Below, piece after piece: positions 52,458 to 61,153 of a stretch of 64,000 nt of DNA (positions are counted from its first letter, which is position 1; each line of letters begins with the position of its first letter). The position numbers were made by a program, and so were the translations under genes. The notes under the pieces were generated by a model. That model saw nothing but the letters and a program-made list of their open reading frames with translations, did no database searches and had not been told where the DNA came from. This DNA comes from Rhodohalobacter sulfatireducens. GTDB taxonomy: Bacteria > Bacteroidota > Rhodothermia > Balneolales > Balneolaceae. The DNA lies in the NCBI RefSeq assembly GCF_022012475.1, contig NZ_JAKLWS010000027.1:1-64000 (forward strand). Reading direction: 5' to 3'.

Positions 52458-53780
52458 TCAAAGTGCTTTCCCACCTTTAATTCCCACTTTAATCAAATCC
52501 CAATAAGATGCATGCTTTTTCACTGATTCATTCAATATAGTTCGAGCTTTCTTTGTGGGTTGATTTTTGATGGTGAAGAAGTTCCGGCCGAAATCGCAGA
52601 TCAAATTGGGCATTTTCTGAGTCATAACGGGATCATGGAGCAGATGAACTGCATCCTGGAAATTGTTGATGTCTTTCATCACATAGCTGTCATTCAGTGC
52701 TTTCTCGTATTCTTGTAACGAATGTTCACTAAAATCATTCTTTTCTTTGGAGTCTACAATCGTTTCAGCAGCCAGAATTCCCGATCTCATGGCATAATCC
52801 ATTCCCTGGATCGCTTTACCGGCATTCATCAACAGGTTAGCCGCTTCACCACAGATCAGGAGTCCGTCTTTGTACAATTTTTTCGGCATGACCTGTTTAT
52901 CACCCGAAGAAACCACGTGCGCGGAATACTCCACAACTTCTCCATCTTTAATGATATCTTTGATCACCGGATGGGTTTTGAATTTGTTAAGAATGTCATG
53001 CGGCTTCTTTTCTTTTTCTCTGAGATCTTTCACGCCCAGAACCAGTCCCAGTGAAATTGTTTCTCTATTTGTGTACAAAAATCCGCCACCTTCAACACCA
53101 TCCGATGCAAAACCGACAAACTCATTACTCAATCCACTCTTACCACTCAACTGGAATCGATCTTCAAGCTTCTTTTGATCGAACTGAATAATTTCTTTAA
53201 TCCCTGTCAGCATGTGATCAGCGGGAACGTAATCATCCTGAAGCCCGACCTGACGGGTTAATAAATTATTGACTCCCTCCGCAATAATCACCGAATCAGC
53301 ATAAAATTTCTCATCACCGGTTCGAATTCCGACGGCTTTATCATCTTCCATCAAAATCTCTTCTACCAAAATGTTTGTGGCGATGAAAGACTCCATGGCA
53401 AAATCACTCTCATCAATTGTTTCCTGGACTTTATCTGCCAGCCATCGGTCAAATTTGGATCGCAGCACCACAACACCACTGTAGGGAGGTTCATTAAAAT
53501 GAGAGGATTTAAAATCAACGGTAAAACAGGATTCTTCATCCATAAAACTCAATCGTCTGTGATTGATAAATCTATCCCAGCCGGCATCTTCTTTCCAATA
53601 CTCGGGAACCAGTTTGGCAAGATCATTCCCCCACAACACGCCACCGGATACATTTTTTGCACCTGCAAACTCACCACGTTCAATGAGTAAGAATTTCATG
53701 TTGTTTCGGGCTAACGTCATTGCTGCGGCCAATCCGGCAACACCGGCACCAACAATTATGCAATCAAACTTTTCGTCCAT
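52458..53780 (-). CDS. fixC: FixC-type FAD-dependent dehydrogenase (ETF:quinone oxidoreductase-like)
   Basis: The 440-residue flavoprotein has an FAD-binding Rossmann motif, IIVGAGVAGLAAAMTLARN, near residue 6. GIKEIIQFD and the late CGEAANLLMNAGKAIQGMDY segment fit FixC/ETF-QO. The C-terminal half lacks the fused 4Fe-4S domain of ETF-QO. That function is supplied by the separate FixX gene. The gap between this gene and etfA (53781-53969) carries heptamer and GC-rich repeats. Confidence 0.88.
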   Translation of the reverse strand: MDEKFDCIIVGAGVAGLAAAMTLARNNMKFLLIERGEFAGAKNVSGGVLWGNDLAKLVPEYWKEDAGWDRFINHRRLSFMDEESCFTVDFKSSHFNEPPYSGVVVLRSKFDRWLADKVQETIDESDFAMESFIATNILVEEILMEDDKAVGIRTGDEKFYADSVIIAEGVNNLLTRQVGLQDDYVPADHMLTGIKEIIQFDQKKLEDRFQLSGKSGLSNEFVGFASDGVEGGGFLYTNRETISLGLVLGVKDLREKEKKPHDILNKFKTHPVIKDIIKDGEVVEYSAHVVSSGDKQVMPKKLYKDGLLICGEAANLLMNAGKAIQGMDYAMRSGILAAETIVDSKEKNDFSEHSLQEYEKALNDSYVMKDINNFQDAVHLLHDPVMTQKMPNLICDFGRNFFTIKNQPTKKARTILNESVKKHASYWDLIKVGIKGGKAL

Positions 53781-53794
53781 AGGATTTTGGTATT

Positions 53795-53981
53795 GAGTAT
53801 CGAGTAGTGAGTATTGAGAAAGTACGACGGGCAGCTTGCCCGTCCACGGTAGTTCAAATTAAAGAATCGTAATAGCGCGAGCGTCTCGCTCGTGCTTGTA
53901 TTAAAGGCACAAGCGGGACGCTTGCGCCATCATATGATGAACCTTGAAACTCACAAACTCAAAAACTCACTAACTATTAAC
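53795..53981. repeat. Composite repeat: heptamer arms flanking two GC-rich hairpins
   Basis: The gap holds heptamers GAGTATC GAGTAGT GAGTATT GAGAAAG (53795-53822), a 7-bp stem GACGGGC/GCCCGTC (53826-53844), then a 21-bp imperfect hairpin of GCGCGAGCGTCTCGCTCGTGC and its partner (53875-53895 with 53907-53927). An inverted heptamer-type arm follows (53946-53981), overlapping the etfA 3' end. The nesting of a heptamer element around a REP-like unit is unusual. Confidence 0.75.
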
Positions 53982-54947
53982 AATTTTCTTCAACTCTTCA
54001 ATAAACGGAGGCAGAACTTCATATAAATCTCCCACCATTCCGTAATCGGCGATATCAAAAATAGGGGCATCGGGGTCTTTATTTATGGCAACGATAACCT
54101 TGCTGTTTGCCATTCCTGCAACGTGCTGAATTGCACCGGAAATTCCCACGGCAATGTACAGTTGAGGAGAAACCACTTTACCGGTCTGTCCAATTTGTAG
54201 GCTTGGATCATACACACCGGCTTCAGTCAATGCCCTTGAAGCACCGATCGCACCATTCAGGAGGGAGGCTAATTCTTCAACCAGTTTCTGACCTTCTTCA
54301 TCTTTTGCTCCTCGCCCCGCAGCTACAACCGTTTCTGCTTCGGAGAGATCAATTTTATCTCCGGTTGCGCCGATGATCTCTTTCAGTGTGATTTTCAGAT
54401 CACTTTCATCAAATGAAAAAGCAATCTCTTTGACCTCAGAATCGACGGATTTTTCGATGAGGTCATACGAACCGGATCGTACGGTCAATATGGTTGGGTA
54501 GCTCGTCGATTCAACGGATGAGATAATTTTTGCAGCCATCACCGGTCGTTTGGCTTTTACGCCGGTATTCGTCAGATCAAACTCAGAGACATCAGCTAGA
54601 GCTGCTGCATCCCGGTTTGCTGCCAATGCACCCAAAATATCTTTTGAACTTTCAGTCGAGGCAAAAGCCAGTACGTTAGGGTTGATCTGATCCAAAGCCG
54701 TGGCCATTGCTTTCAATAGGGGAGTATTCAGGTGATTCTTAAAGATCGGATCTTCAACCGTGTAGATGGTTGATGGCCCATAAGCCTTTACTTTCACGGC
54801 AACTTCGTTTGCTTTTGGATCAATAATTAGTGCGTCTGACTGTAAACCGTTTTCCTCAGCAAGCTGATTACAGCGGGACAAAACTTCCAGTGAGGATCGT
54901 TTCACTTTTCCGTCGCTTACGGAGATATATGTTAAAAGTGTACTCAT
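53970..54947 (-). CDS. etfA: Electron transfer flavoprotein subunit alpha
   Basis: This 325-residue subunit has the C-terminal FAD-binding ETF-alpha domain with GASRALTEAGVYDPSLQIGQ, the GKVVSPQLYIAVGISGAIQH segment and ADYGMVGDLYEVLP. The N-terminal part (about 1-190) is the alpha/beta domain. With etfB it forms FixAB, passing electrons from acyl-CoA dehydrogenases or other donors to FixCX. It is 30 bases downstream of etfB. Confidence 0.93.
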   Translation of the reverse strand: MSTLLTYISVSDGKVKRSSLEVLSRCNQLAEENGLQSDALIIDPKANEVAVKVKAYGPSTIYTVEDPIFKNHLNTPLLKAMATALDQINPNVLAFASTESSKDILGALAANRDAAALADVSEFDLTNTGVKAKRPVMAAKIISSVESTSYPTILTVRSGSYDLIEKSVDSEVKEIAFSFDESDLKITLKEIIGATGDKIDLSEAETVVAAGRGAKDEEGQKLVEELASLLNGAIGASRALTEAGVYDPSLQIGQTGKVVSPQLYIAVGISGAIQHVAGMANSKVIVAINKDPDAPIFDIADYGMVGDLYEVLPPFIEELKKIVNS

Positions 54948-54977
54948 TCTTAATTCTTTTAAATTCTTTGAATCTGT

Positions 54978-55751
54978 TTAGATAACGTTCGCTTCAGTAT
55001 CGAGGAGTTGGGCAACTTTTCGAGCGATCTCTTCGGGTTCCCCTTCAAATTTTTCTCCGGCTTTTCTCTCTGGTTTTTCCTCGTAAGAGTTTATTATTGT
55101 TTTAGTTGATTCTTCTGAAAGATCAACTCCTAAATCAGTAACCGAAATAGTATCTACCGGTTTTCTCTTGGACTGCATAATTCCTTTCAGACTAGGAATT
55201 CGAGGATCGTTCATATCATTCGAACAGGTGACGACTCCCGGCGAGGGAAGTTCAATTATTTCCTGCCCGGAATCTCCCTGACGCTTAGCAGTTAAGTCCC
55301 CGTCAGCCATTTCAAGTCCGACTGCGTTTGTTGTATAGGGTAGTCCCAGAAATTCAGCCAGCATCGAGCCGGTTAGGCCAGAATCTGTATCTTGAGACTG
55401 TTTTCCGCAGAAGATATAATCGTACTCACGATCCTTAAAAAAGCCTGCCAAGAGTTGAGCATAAGCAAATGAGTCGAATGAATTTTCTTCTTCTGTGATG
55501 ATATGAATGCCTTTGTCAGCACCCATTGCCAATGCTTTTCGAATCGTCTCTTTGGCTTTTTCGGGGCCAATCAAAACCACTTCAACTTGATCAATTCCGT
55601 GATCTTCTTGCAGAACCAGGGCAGCCTCTACAGCAGAGGCATCATAGGCGTTTAAAATTTTGCGATTAGAGTCCTGGATCAGTTGTCCGTCTTTGATTTG
55701 AATGGGAGCATTAACGTCGGGTACCTGCTTAATACAAACCGTTATTTTCAT
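54978..55751 (-). CDS. etfB: Electron transfer flavoprotein subunit beta
   Basis: The 257-residue subunit opens MKITVCIKQVPDVNAPIQI and shows the NAYDASAVEAAL and DYIFCGKQSQDTDSGLTG segments of ETF-beta/FixA. FixA in bifurcating ETFs carries a second FAD rather than AMP. I cannot settle which type this is from the sequence alone. It is the first gene of the etfB-etfA-fixC-fixX series. Its upstream region carries inverted repeats. Confidence 0.9.
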   Translation of the reverse strand: MKITVCIKQVPDVNAPIQIKDGQLIQDSNRKILNAYDASAVEAALVLQEDHGIDQVEVVLIGPEKAKETIRKALAMGADKGIHIITEEENSFDSFAYAQLLAGFFKDREYDYIFCGKQSQDTDSGLTGSMLAEFLGLPYTTNAVGLEMADGDLTAKRQGDSGQEIIELPSPGVVTCSNDMNDPRIPSLKGIMQSKRKPVDTISVTDLGVDLSEESTKTIINSYEEKPERKAGEKFEGEPEEIARKVAQLLDTEANVI

Positions 55752-56178
55752 ACTTGATGGTTCATTTCAAAATTCTTGTGGAAACGCTTTTTTGGCGCCT
55801 CAGGAAATATACAAAACAGTATTCAAAATATTTTAGTTTGGGTGGAGATTCTATTCAGTCTTCTCGGCTGACGATAGCTTTTTTTCCAAAGGGATCCCTT
55901 TTGGGCGCCTGCCGAGTTATTTGCTTAAAACATGGAAAGTCGGCAGCCGAGGGAGGACTTGAAAGCCGACCGGAGGCTTTACAAAATGCCTTTGTCTTAA
56001 GCCATGAGATTCGATCATAGAACTATTCAAGACATGGTATGTCTGAAAAAGTCTCAAGTTATATTTCGAGCTTGGTCGCATGTAAAGTTCATCGATCGGT
56101 TATGAAATAAGACATACCATGTCTATTTCAACTCAAATATTTAACCCAGACACTGTTATATTACCTGCCAAATTTTAA
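55752..56178. other. Divergent promoter region with several inverted repeats
   Basis: Between etfB (minus) and the membrane protein gene at 56179 (plus) I see no gene. The region holds CTCGGCTG (55863-55870) pairing with CAGCCGAG (55944-55951), a palindrome around GGGATCCC (55886-55904), and the 95-bp inverted-repeat element at 56030-56124. A frame covering 55754-56020 has no recognisable product and runs through these palindromes. Confidence 0.55.
56030..56124. repeat. 95-bp element with 15-bp inverted repeats, CATGGTAT core
   Basis: AGACATGGTATGTCT (56030-56044) and AGACATACCATGTCT (56110-56124) are perfect reverse complements, and each is nearly palindromic on its own (AGACAT-N3-ATGTCT). 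The pair lies in a divergent promoter region, beside the start of the membrane protein gene. It resembles the element at 45991-46088. Confidence 0.7.
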
Positions 56179-57432
56179 TTGAGTTATCAAACATCTGCAG
56201 TGAAGAACATTTCCATTGAAAAGGGACTTTCCAAAACTTGGCTGTTTATTCTCATCATAGTAACAATCTTTCTGGCATTGTTTTGGACCGGAACCAGTGG
56301 ATTGGATGAGCGGGTTGTCACCAATCGTTTTTTCTTGTTCTCACTAACAGCTTTAGTAGCATTTCTGACGCCATATATTCTTTTCCCGGATAATAATCTT
56401 GCAGTTATCCAATTGGGAAATTTCTCAGCTGAATCAATCCGGAACTATTTTCTTAAGAAAATTTTGAGGCTCGTTTGGCCGGTCTATTTATTGATATTTT
56501 TGATCTTCTTTGGTGATCTCCAAACACCATTCTCTTTTCTGTTCGAAAAACTCATTCTTTTCACCGGAAGTGTGTTTCTGTTGAGTGGCGTTATTTTGGT
56601 TGCAATTGTCCGGTATTCAAAGAGCGGAAAATCATCACAGTATTGGAAGGAATCGGCAAAAGGGGAGAGACAGAAACTGTTTTCCGAATACCTGAAATAT
56701 CAGCAAGTTGATCCCAGCTCATTACCGAGTTTGATTAATACTATCATCGTTTTTTCTTTGGGTTCTATCTCAATTGTAATTGGCGCAGTAATACAGCAAA
56801 GCTTCACCCTCTACTTCGAGCTGATCTTTTTTCTCATCATTTTTATTTATGGAATCTATCTTTTGAGAAAATACTCCTATTCACTCGACCAAAATTTTTA
56901 TGCATCAGATTCCTTTTTCCGTGAGTTTTTTGGAGATACCGCCGGTGGTGAGATGGCAACCAGTAAACGGGAAGTTGATCAACTTTGGTGGGTACCTGCT
57001 CGTTTAAAGATGCACGTGTGGCAGTTTCTCTTGCAGATCGATCGTAAAATACCTGCGGGAAGAGCCGTTGCTGCGGGACATGCAGCAGTTTGGTTCATCG
57101 CTTATCAACGCCCGGATCCACAATTTTTAACGATCATTTGGGTGTTATTTGCAATTGCCCATCAGCTATTTACCGTTATGAGTATTCAGCAGGAGGTATC
57201 ACCCTTTTGGATGCTAAGGTGGATTGATAAAAACTCCATTTGGACCCTCAGCCGGTTCTGGATGCAACTTCGCTGGCTCGTGCCACTGCTTTTAAGTATG
57301 AATGTTCAATATTTCCTGTTTGGCGTGCCGGGATTTGAAGAACAATCTTACATACTTTTGATCTTTATCCTCAGTGCACTTTTTACTTCAATCGTTGGAA
57401 CCGTAAAATTAAAGCAAGACTTCAAAACGTAA
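56179..57432 (+). CDS. Polytopic membrane protein, likely ABC permease
   Basis: The 417-residue protein has about nine or ten hydrophobic segments (for example ~21-40, 50-70, 92-112, 120-140, 185-205, 210-230, 300-316, 325-345, 372-390, 395-412). It has no recognised family motif. It is followed by an ABC ATPase gene 3 bases downstream, so it is probably its permease. The frame begins with TTG at 56179 and no ribosome site is obvious. A GTG seven codons in (56200) is a weaker alternative. The substrate is unknown. Confidence 0.55.
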   Translation: MSYQTSAVKNISIEKGLSKTWLFILIIVTIFLALFWTGTSGLDERVVTNRFFLFSLTALVAFLTPYILFPDNNLAVIQLGNFSAESIRNYFLKKILRLVWPVYLLIFLIFFGDLQTPFSFLFEKLILFTGSVFLLSGVILVAIVRYSKSGKSSQYWKESAKGERQKLFSEYLKYQQVDPSSLPSLINTIIVFSLGSISIVIGAVIQQSFTLYFELIFFLIIFIYGIYLLRKYSYSLDQNFYASDSFFREFFGDTAGGEMATSKREVDQLWWVPARLKMHVWQFLLQIDRKIPAGRAVAAGHAAVWFIAYQRPDPQFLTIIWVLFAIAHQLFTVMSIQQEVSPFWMLRWIDKNSIWTLSRFWMQLRWLVPLLLSMNVQYFLFGVPGFEEQSYILLIFILSALFTSIVGTVKLKQDFKT

Positions 57433-57435
57433 CGA

Positions 57436-58068
57436 ATGCTTGAGCTCAAGAAATTAACAAAACAGTATAAACCGGGTCAGCCAATTTTTTCTGGGATCTC
57501 CAGGGAGTTTTCTACAAAGAAGATTATTGGGTTGATCGGGCCAAACGGGTCCGGAAAAACCACCTTTTTGAGATTACTATCCGTGAACTCTTTTCCTACA
57601 TCAGGCGAGGTTTTATTTGACGGGCTGAATATTCATCAAAAACCCCACGAGTATTTAAAAAACGTTGGCTTGGTTCACGATGAGGAATCCCTGCCAAGAC
57701 ATCTCACTGCGAAGGAACTACTGGAATGGATTCTGAGAAGCCGCTCTGTCTGGGATGAAAATTCGGTAAATGAAATTGACCAGGTTTTGGATAAACTGGC
57801 ATTGAATGACCGTGATGAACCGATCGGTACCTATTCTACGGGTATGAAAAAGAAAACCCAGATAGCTGCTGCATTCATCGTAAAACCCAAGGTTTTGATT
57901 TTGGACGAACCTCTGCGTGGCTTGGATGCGTCAACCCGGGAAATTGTGTTTGGTTTGTTAAATGATGAAAGAGAAAAAGGGACTTTGATTCTAATGTCTT
58001 CTCATTCGATGGGATCGGATCCGGATTTTTTTGATGAGATTATTGAGTTTCCTTTGAGAACTGAATGA
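57436..58068 (+). CDS. ABC transporter ATP-binding protein
   Basis: The 210-residue ATPase has Walker A GPNGSGKTT, the Q-loop area, the signature-like STGMKKK (shorter than LSGGQ) and Walker B VLILDEPLRGLD, with the switch histidine in SSHSMG. The signature sequence STGM is used by some exporter and ABC-2 type ATPases. It follows the membrane protein gene by 3 bases. The next gene is on the other strand. Confidence 0.88.
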   Translation: MLELKKLTKQYKPGQPIFSGISREFSTKKIIGLIGPNGSGKTTFLRLLSVNSFPTSGEVLFDGLNIHQKPHEYLKNVGLVHDEESLPRHLTAKELLEWILRSRSVWDENSVNEIDQVLDKLALNDRDEPIGTYSTGMKKKTQIAAAFIVKPKVLILDEPLRGLDASTREIVFGLLNDEREKGTLILMSSHSMGSDPDFFDEIIEFPLRTE

Positions 58069-58218
58069 GTCTAACAACCAGGATAGTCATTGTAAGTTTG
58101 ATTCAGAATCACCCTAACTTTTCGTTTGACTTGGAATCATATAAATCAGGCCTGTTCCAGAATCGTAAAGATTCACGATAACGAAATAATGTAACTGCTA
58201 AAGCTGAATTCAGAACTA

Positions 58219-59127
58219 CTAATCCCGATTTTCAATGTTGGGTATTTTTTTAAGAGAGGAAAATCGATAAGGTAGTATTCTCTCGCCATAACGTTCAGTG
58301 TACACTTGTGTAAAAACAGCACCAATTAACACAACGAGAATGTTATAGTATACCCAAATGATAAAGATAATGAGCGATCCCGCCGCTTTGTAAGCTGCAG
58401 TAATTCCGGTTGAAGTGAAGTAATAGGAAATCAGGAATTTACCGATTAAAAATAATAGGGTGGTTACCAGTCCACCCACGGCAACGTCTTTCAACCTCGC
58501 CTGGATATCGGGCAGAATACTGAAGATCAGGGTAAAAGCTACTGTTGCGATGATGATCGTACCGATCTGTATCAGCAGTTGATAATAATCCAGCCCAAAA
58601 TCAGGCAGGAAATTGACCAGCCAGGTCCCTATAGTTCCAAGTGCAGCTTCGGCGACAAGTGACAGAATTAACAGCGTACCCAGAATAATGATCATTCCAA
58701 AAGAGAGAAGTCGGTTAAACAGGAAGTTCCAGACAGAATTCATTTTTACTTCCTTTACATTCCAAATTCTGTTGAGTGCAATTTTTAACTCTCCTACAAC
58801 AGTAGTGGCACCAAAAACAACAGCAACGATGGCCAGAATTGTGGTAGTTAAACTACCTTCCCCAAGATTCAGTTGAGCGAGATATTGGTTCATGTTATTT
58901 AGAACAGATTCATCAAGAAAATTACCGGCTACATTCTGAATTTGGTCGATGATGGTTTGTTCACTCAAAAAAATACCACCGAGATAGAGAAGTAAAATCA
59001 AGATTGGGGCAAATGAAAATATGGTATAAAAAGCTATGGCGGCACTAAATGTGAATATCTCGTCCTCAATAGCTTTATTCACAGTTGTTACCAGTAACCG
59101 CCAGATATCTCTCAGGAATACTTTCAT
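58219..59127 (-). CDS. YihY/BrkB family membrane protein
   Basis: The 302-residue protein has an N-terminal FTFSAAIAFYTIFSFAPILI with the segment of hydrophobic helices typical of YihY/virulence factor BrkB. About six hydrophobic segments follow, together with the central region containing NRIWNVKE. The role is uncertain; BrkB was linked to serum resistance, and these proteins are often called YihY. It is the last gene of a DUF502-aminotransferase-YihY operon, 3 bases after the aminotransferase. Confidence 0.85.
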   Translation of the reverse strand: MKVFLRDIWRLLVTTVNKAIEDEIFTFSAAIAFYTIFSFAPILILLLYLGGIFLSEQTIIDQIQNVAGNFLDESVLNNMNQYLAQLNLGEGSLTTTILAIVAVVFGATTVVGELKIALNRIWNVKEVKMNSVWNFLFNRLLSFGMIIILGTLLILSLVAEAALGTIGTWLVNFLPDFGLDYYQLLIQIGTIIIATVAFTLIFSILPDIQARLKDVAVGGLVTTLLFLIGKFLISYYFTSTGITAAYKAAGSLIIFIIWVYYNILVVLIGAVFTQVYTERYGERILPYRFSSLKKIPNIENRD

Positions 59128-59130
59128 AAG

Positions 59131-60267
59131 TTAAAAGATAGCTTCTAATGCCGTTTGTAACTCCTCTTCTGTATTATAATAATGCGGTGATATTCTGATG
59201 AACCCTTTGCGAGCAGAGATTGTAATCTTTCTTGATATTAAATCATTCACAATTTTTTCTGCAGATTTTTCTCCCTTACGCTTAAATGTAACTATGCCCG
59301 CATGTTCATGGGGTGAGTTTGGTGTTAACAATACTACATCCTCTTTATTTGATAGCTTGCTTATCAGAAAGTTTGAGTGTTTCAAGATTTCAAATTGCAC
59401 AGCTTCAATCCCGATCTCCAGCAGGTATTTCAACGAGGCATGAAGTCCAACAATTCCCAACAAGTTATATGTACCCGTCTCCAGGTGTTGTGAGACAGGC
59501 AACCAGGCCTTGTTGAATTCAGACATTTCCCAGGGTTCCTCAACAGAAAGCCAACCTGTTTTATAAGGTTTCATGTTGTTGGACAGTTTTTCAGAAAGGT
59601 ATAAAAAACTGATCCCCATAGGGCTCATCAGCCATTTATGGCAACCGCTTGCAAGGGCATCAATATTGCAATCCTGTACACTCAGCGGCATAGCCCCCAA
59701 TCCCTGGATTCCGTCTACAACGAAATAGATGCCGTTCGCTTTGCAAATTTCGCCAATCGATTTCAGATCTGCCCGAAAGCCATTTAAATATTGCACAAAA
59801 CTTATTGATACCATTTTTGTTTTCGAAGTGATGGCATTCTCAATTATTTCCGGTGTAATACGTCCGGCTTCATCAGGTTCCAGGTAAACCATTTTCACAC
59901 CGAGATTTTCGAGAATACGAAAGGGCTGAATGTTTGAAGGAAATTCCATCGTATTCAGAATAATTTCATCACCCTTATTCCAATCGATTCCTTTAGCCAC
60001 TGCCGAAAGTGCATCGGATGTATTTCCCATAAATGTGATGTGGTCTGAGTTCTGGGTACCAATCAGTTCAGAAATCAAGTCCCTGGTTTCTTGTGTCAAT
60101 TCCATCCATTTCTCGAAATTATCGATGTTACCACTGTTTCGGTCAGCCAAAAATTGTTCGATTGCGTGTTTGACCCGATCAGACATCGGAGAAATGGCGG
60201 CGTGGTTCAAATAGATGTGTTCTTTAGAAGTATGCGGAAATATCGTTCGAATCTCGGTTTTATTCAT
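59131..60267 (-). CDS. Class V aminotransferase-fold PLP enzyme
   Basis: The 378-residue enzyme has the N-terminal YLNHAAISPMSDRV, the FMGNTSDALSAVAKG cofactor loop, VDGIQGLGAMPL with the Asp and Gln of the class V fold, and the lysine of SGCHKWLMSPMG. These fit aminotransferase class V, near isopenicillin-N epimerase or cysteine desulfurase-like proteins. The exact reaction is unknown. It is 8 bases after the DUF502 gene and 3 bases before the YihY gene. Confidence 0.82.
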   Translation of the reverse strand: MNKTEIRTIFPHTSKEHIYLNHAAISPMSDRVKHAIEQFLADRNSGNIDNFEKWMELTQETRDLISELIGTQNSDHITFMGNTSDALSAVAKGIDWNKGDEIILNTMEFPSNIQPFRILENLGVKMVYLEPDEAGRITPEIIENAITSKTKMVSISFVQYLNGFRADLKSIGEICKANGIYFVVDGIQGLGAMPLSVQDCNIDALASGCHKWLMSPMGISFLYLSEKLSNNMKPYKTGWLSVEEPWEMSEFNKAWLPVSQHLETGTYNLLGIVGLHASLKYLLEIGIEAVQFEILKHSNFLISKLSNKEDVVLLTPNSPHEHAGIVTFKRKGEKSAEKIVNDLISRKITISARKGFIRISPHYYNTEEELQTALEAIF

Positions 60268-60275
60268 AATTCAAC

Positions 60276-60842
60276 TTATTGTTCAATTTGAGTAACACCC
60301 GCACTTACGGCAAATTTCATCGCTTCGGCAGGATTGATATTAATTGGTGTAACTTTCGCCGGATCAACAAAAAAGAGATTCCCGGAAAAGGTATAGGAGT
60401 GAGGAAAATAGACGGCAACGCGGTTTTCTAAGTTAAAGAGATCTAGGTTCGATTCTGTGATGAAGCCGATTCGATCCACGCCATCAACAAGACTTACAAC
60501 GACCGGTTTATTGAATTTTTTCTTGTTTCCAACAAAAGCTTCTGTAAAATCTTTGAACGCTGTATAAATGATTTTGACAAATGGAGTTTTAGAGATCAAT
60601 TTTTCAACATATGAAAAAATAGGGCGTGAAATCGTCCAGGAAACGGCCAAACCCAAAAGCACGATTAGAATGAAAGCACTTAAAATTCCTAATCCCGGAA
60701 TTTGAAATGGCAGCCACGAGAATAGGAGGGAATTTAGAGTGGCATTAGTCCAATCTACTATCACAATAATTACATAAAATGTTGCGAATGTAGGCAGTAC
60801 AAAAAGTAAACCGCGAAAGAAGTAGTTAAATATCTGTTTCAT
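60276..60842 (-). CDS. DUF502 family membrane protein
   Basis: The protein has 188 residues with two hydrophobic segments (about 6-28 and 50-70). A soluble segment follows, ending with VAVYFPHSYTFSGNLFFVD, which is the DUF502 pattern (a P-x-SYT-x-SGx-L-like motif). The function is not established. It is the first gene of a three-gene operon with a PLP enzyme and a YihY protein. Confidence 0.85.
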   Translation of the reverse strand: MKQIFNYFFRGLLFVLPTFATFYVIIVIVDWTNATLNSLLFSWLPFQIPGLGILSAFILIVLLGLAVSWTISRPIFSYVEKLISKTPFVKIIYTAFKDFTEAFVGNKKKFNKPVVVSLVDGVDRIGFITESNLDLFNLENRVAVYFPHSYTFSGNLFFVDPAKVTPININPAEAMKFAVSAGVTQIEQ

Positions 60843-61153
60843 AGATCATTTTATTATGAATGAATTCTTTAAAGATACGGAACGATAGAAAGCTTTGAGA
60901 GAGGAAACTGATAGGCTAATGAATCTTAGAATTCAGATGTATCAAGTAAGCTCTTTGTATTCTTATAAATCAAATAGTAAAAAAACACATTGATCTTTAG
61001 CCAAAGGGCTACCTAACCTTGGAAGCTATCCAAGATTCAGGTTCATTCAACGGGTTTTCCATAAAATTTGGAGCAAATCGGGTGAGGTTAAGTCCAAAAT
61101 TTTCTATTTTATGAAGCTTTAGCATAAATCTGTACGACCTTTATAATATTTAT
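60843..61153 (+). promoter_or_regulatory. alaS upstream region with weak hairpin
   Basis: This spacer sits between divergent genes (DUF502 on minus, alaS on plus). A hairpin with CTTGGA (61018-61023) and TCCAAG (61029-61034), extended by ACCT/AGGT, lies about 110 bases before alaS. I see no T-box specifier structure or other known riboswitch. I have no strong promoter call. Confidence 0.35.

Noticed and set aside
55754-56020. 88-codon frame on the plus strand in the etfB upstream gap
   Set aside because: It runs through a BamHI-type palindrome and other inverted repeats, shows no recognisable motif, and overlaps the probable promoter region of etfB.
60843-61153. T-box or other aminoacyl-tRNA riboswitch before alaS
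   Set aside because: The weak hairpin at 61011-61042 has no specifier loop, antiterminator or T-box sequence, and this lineage does not typically use T-boxes.
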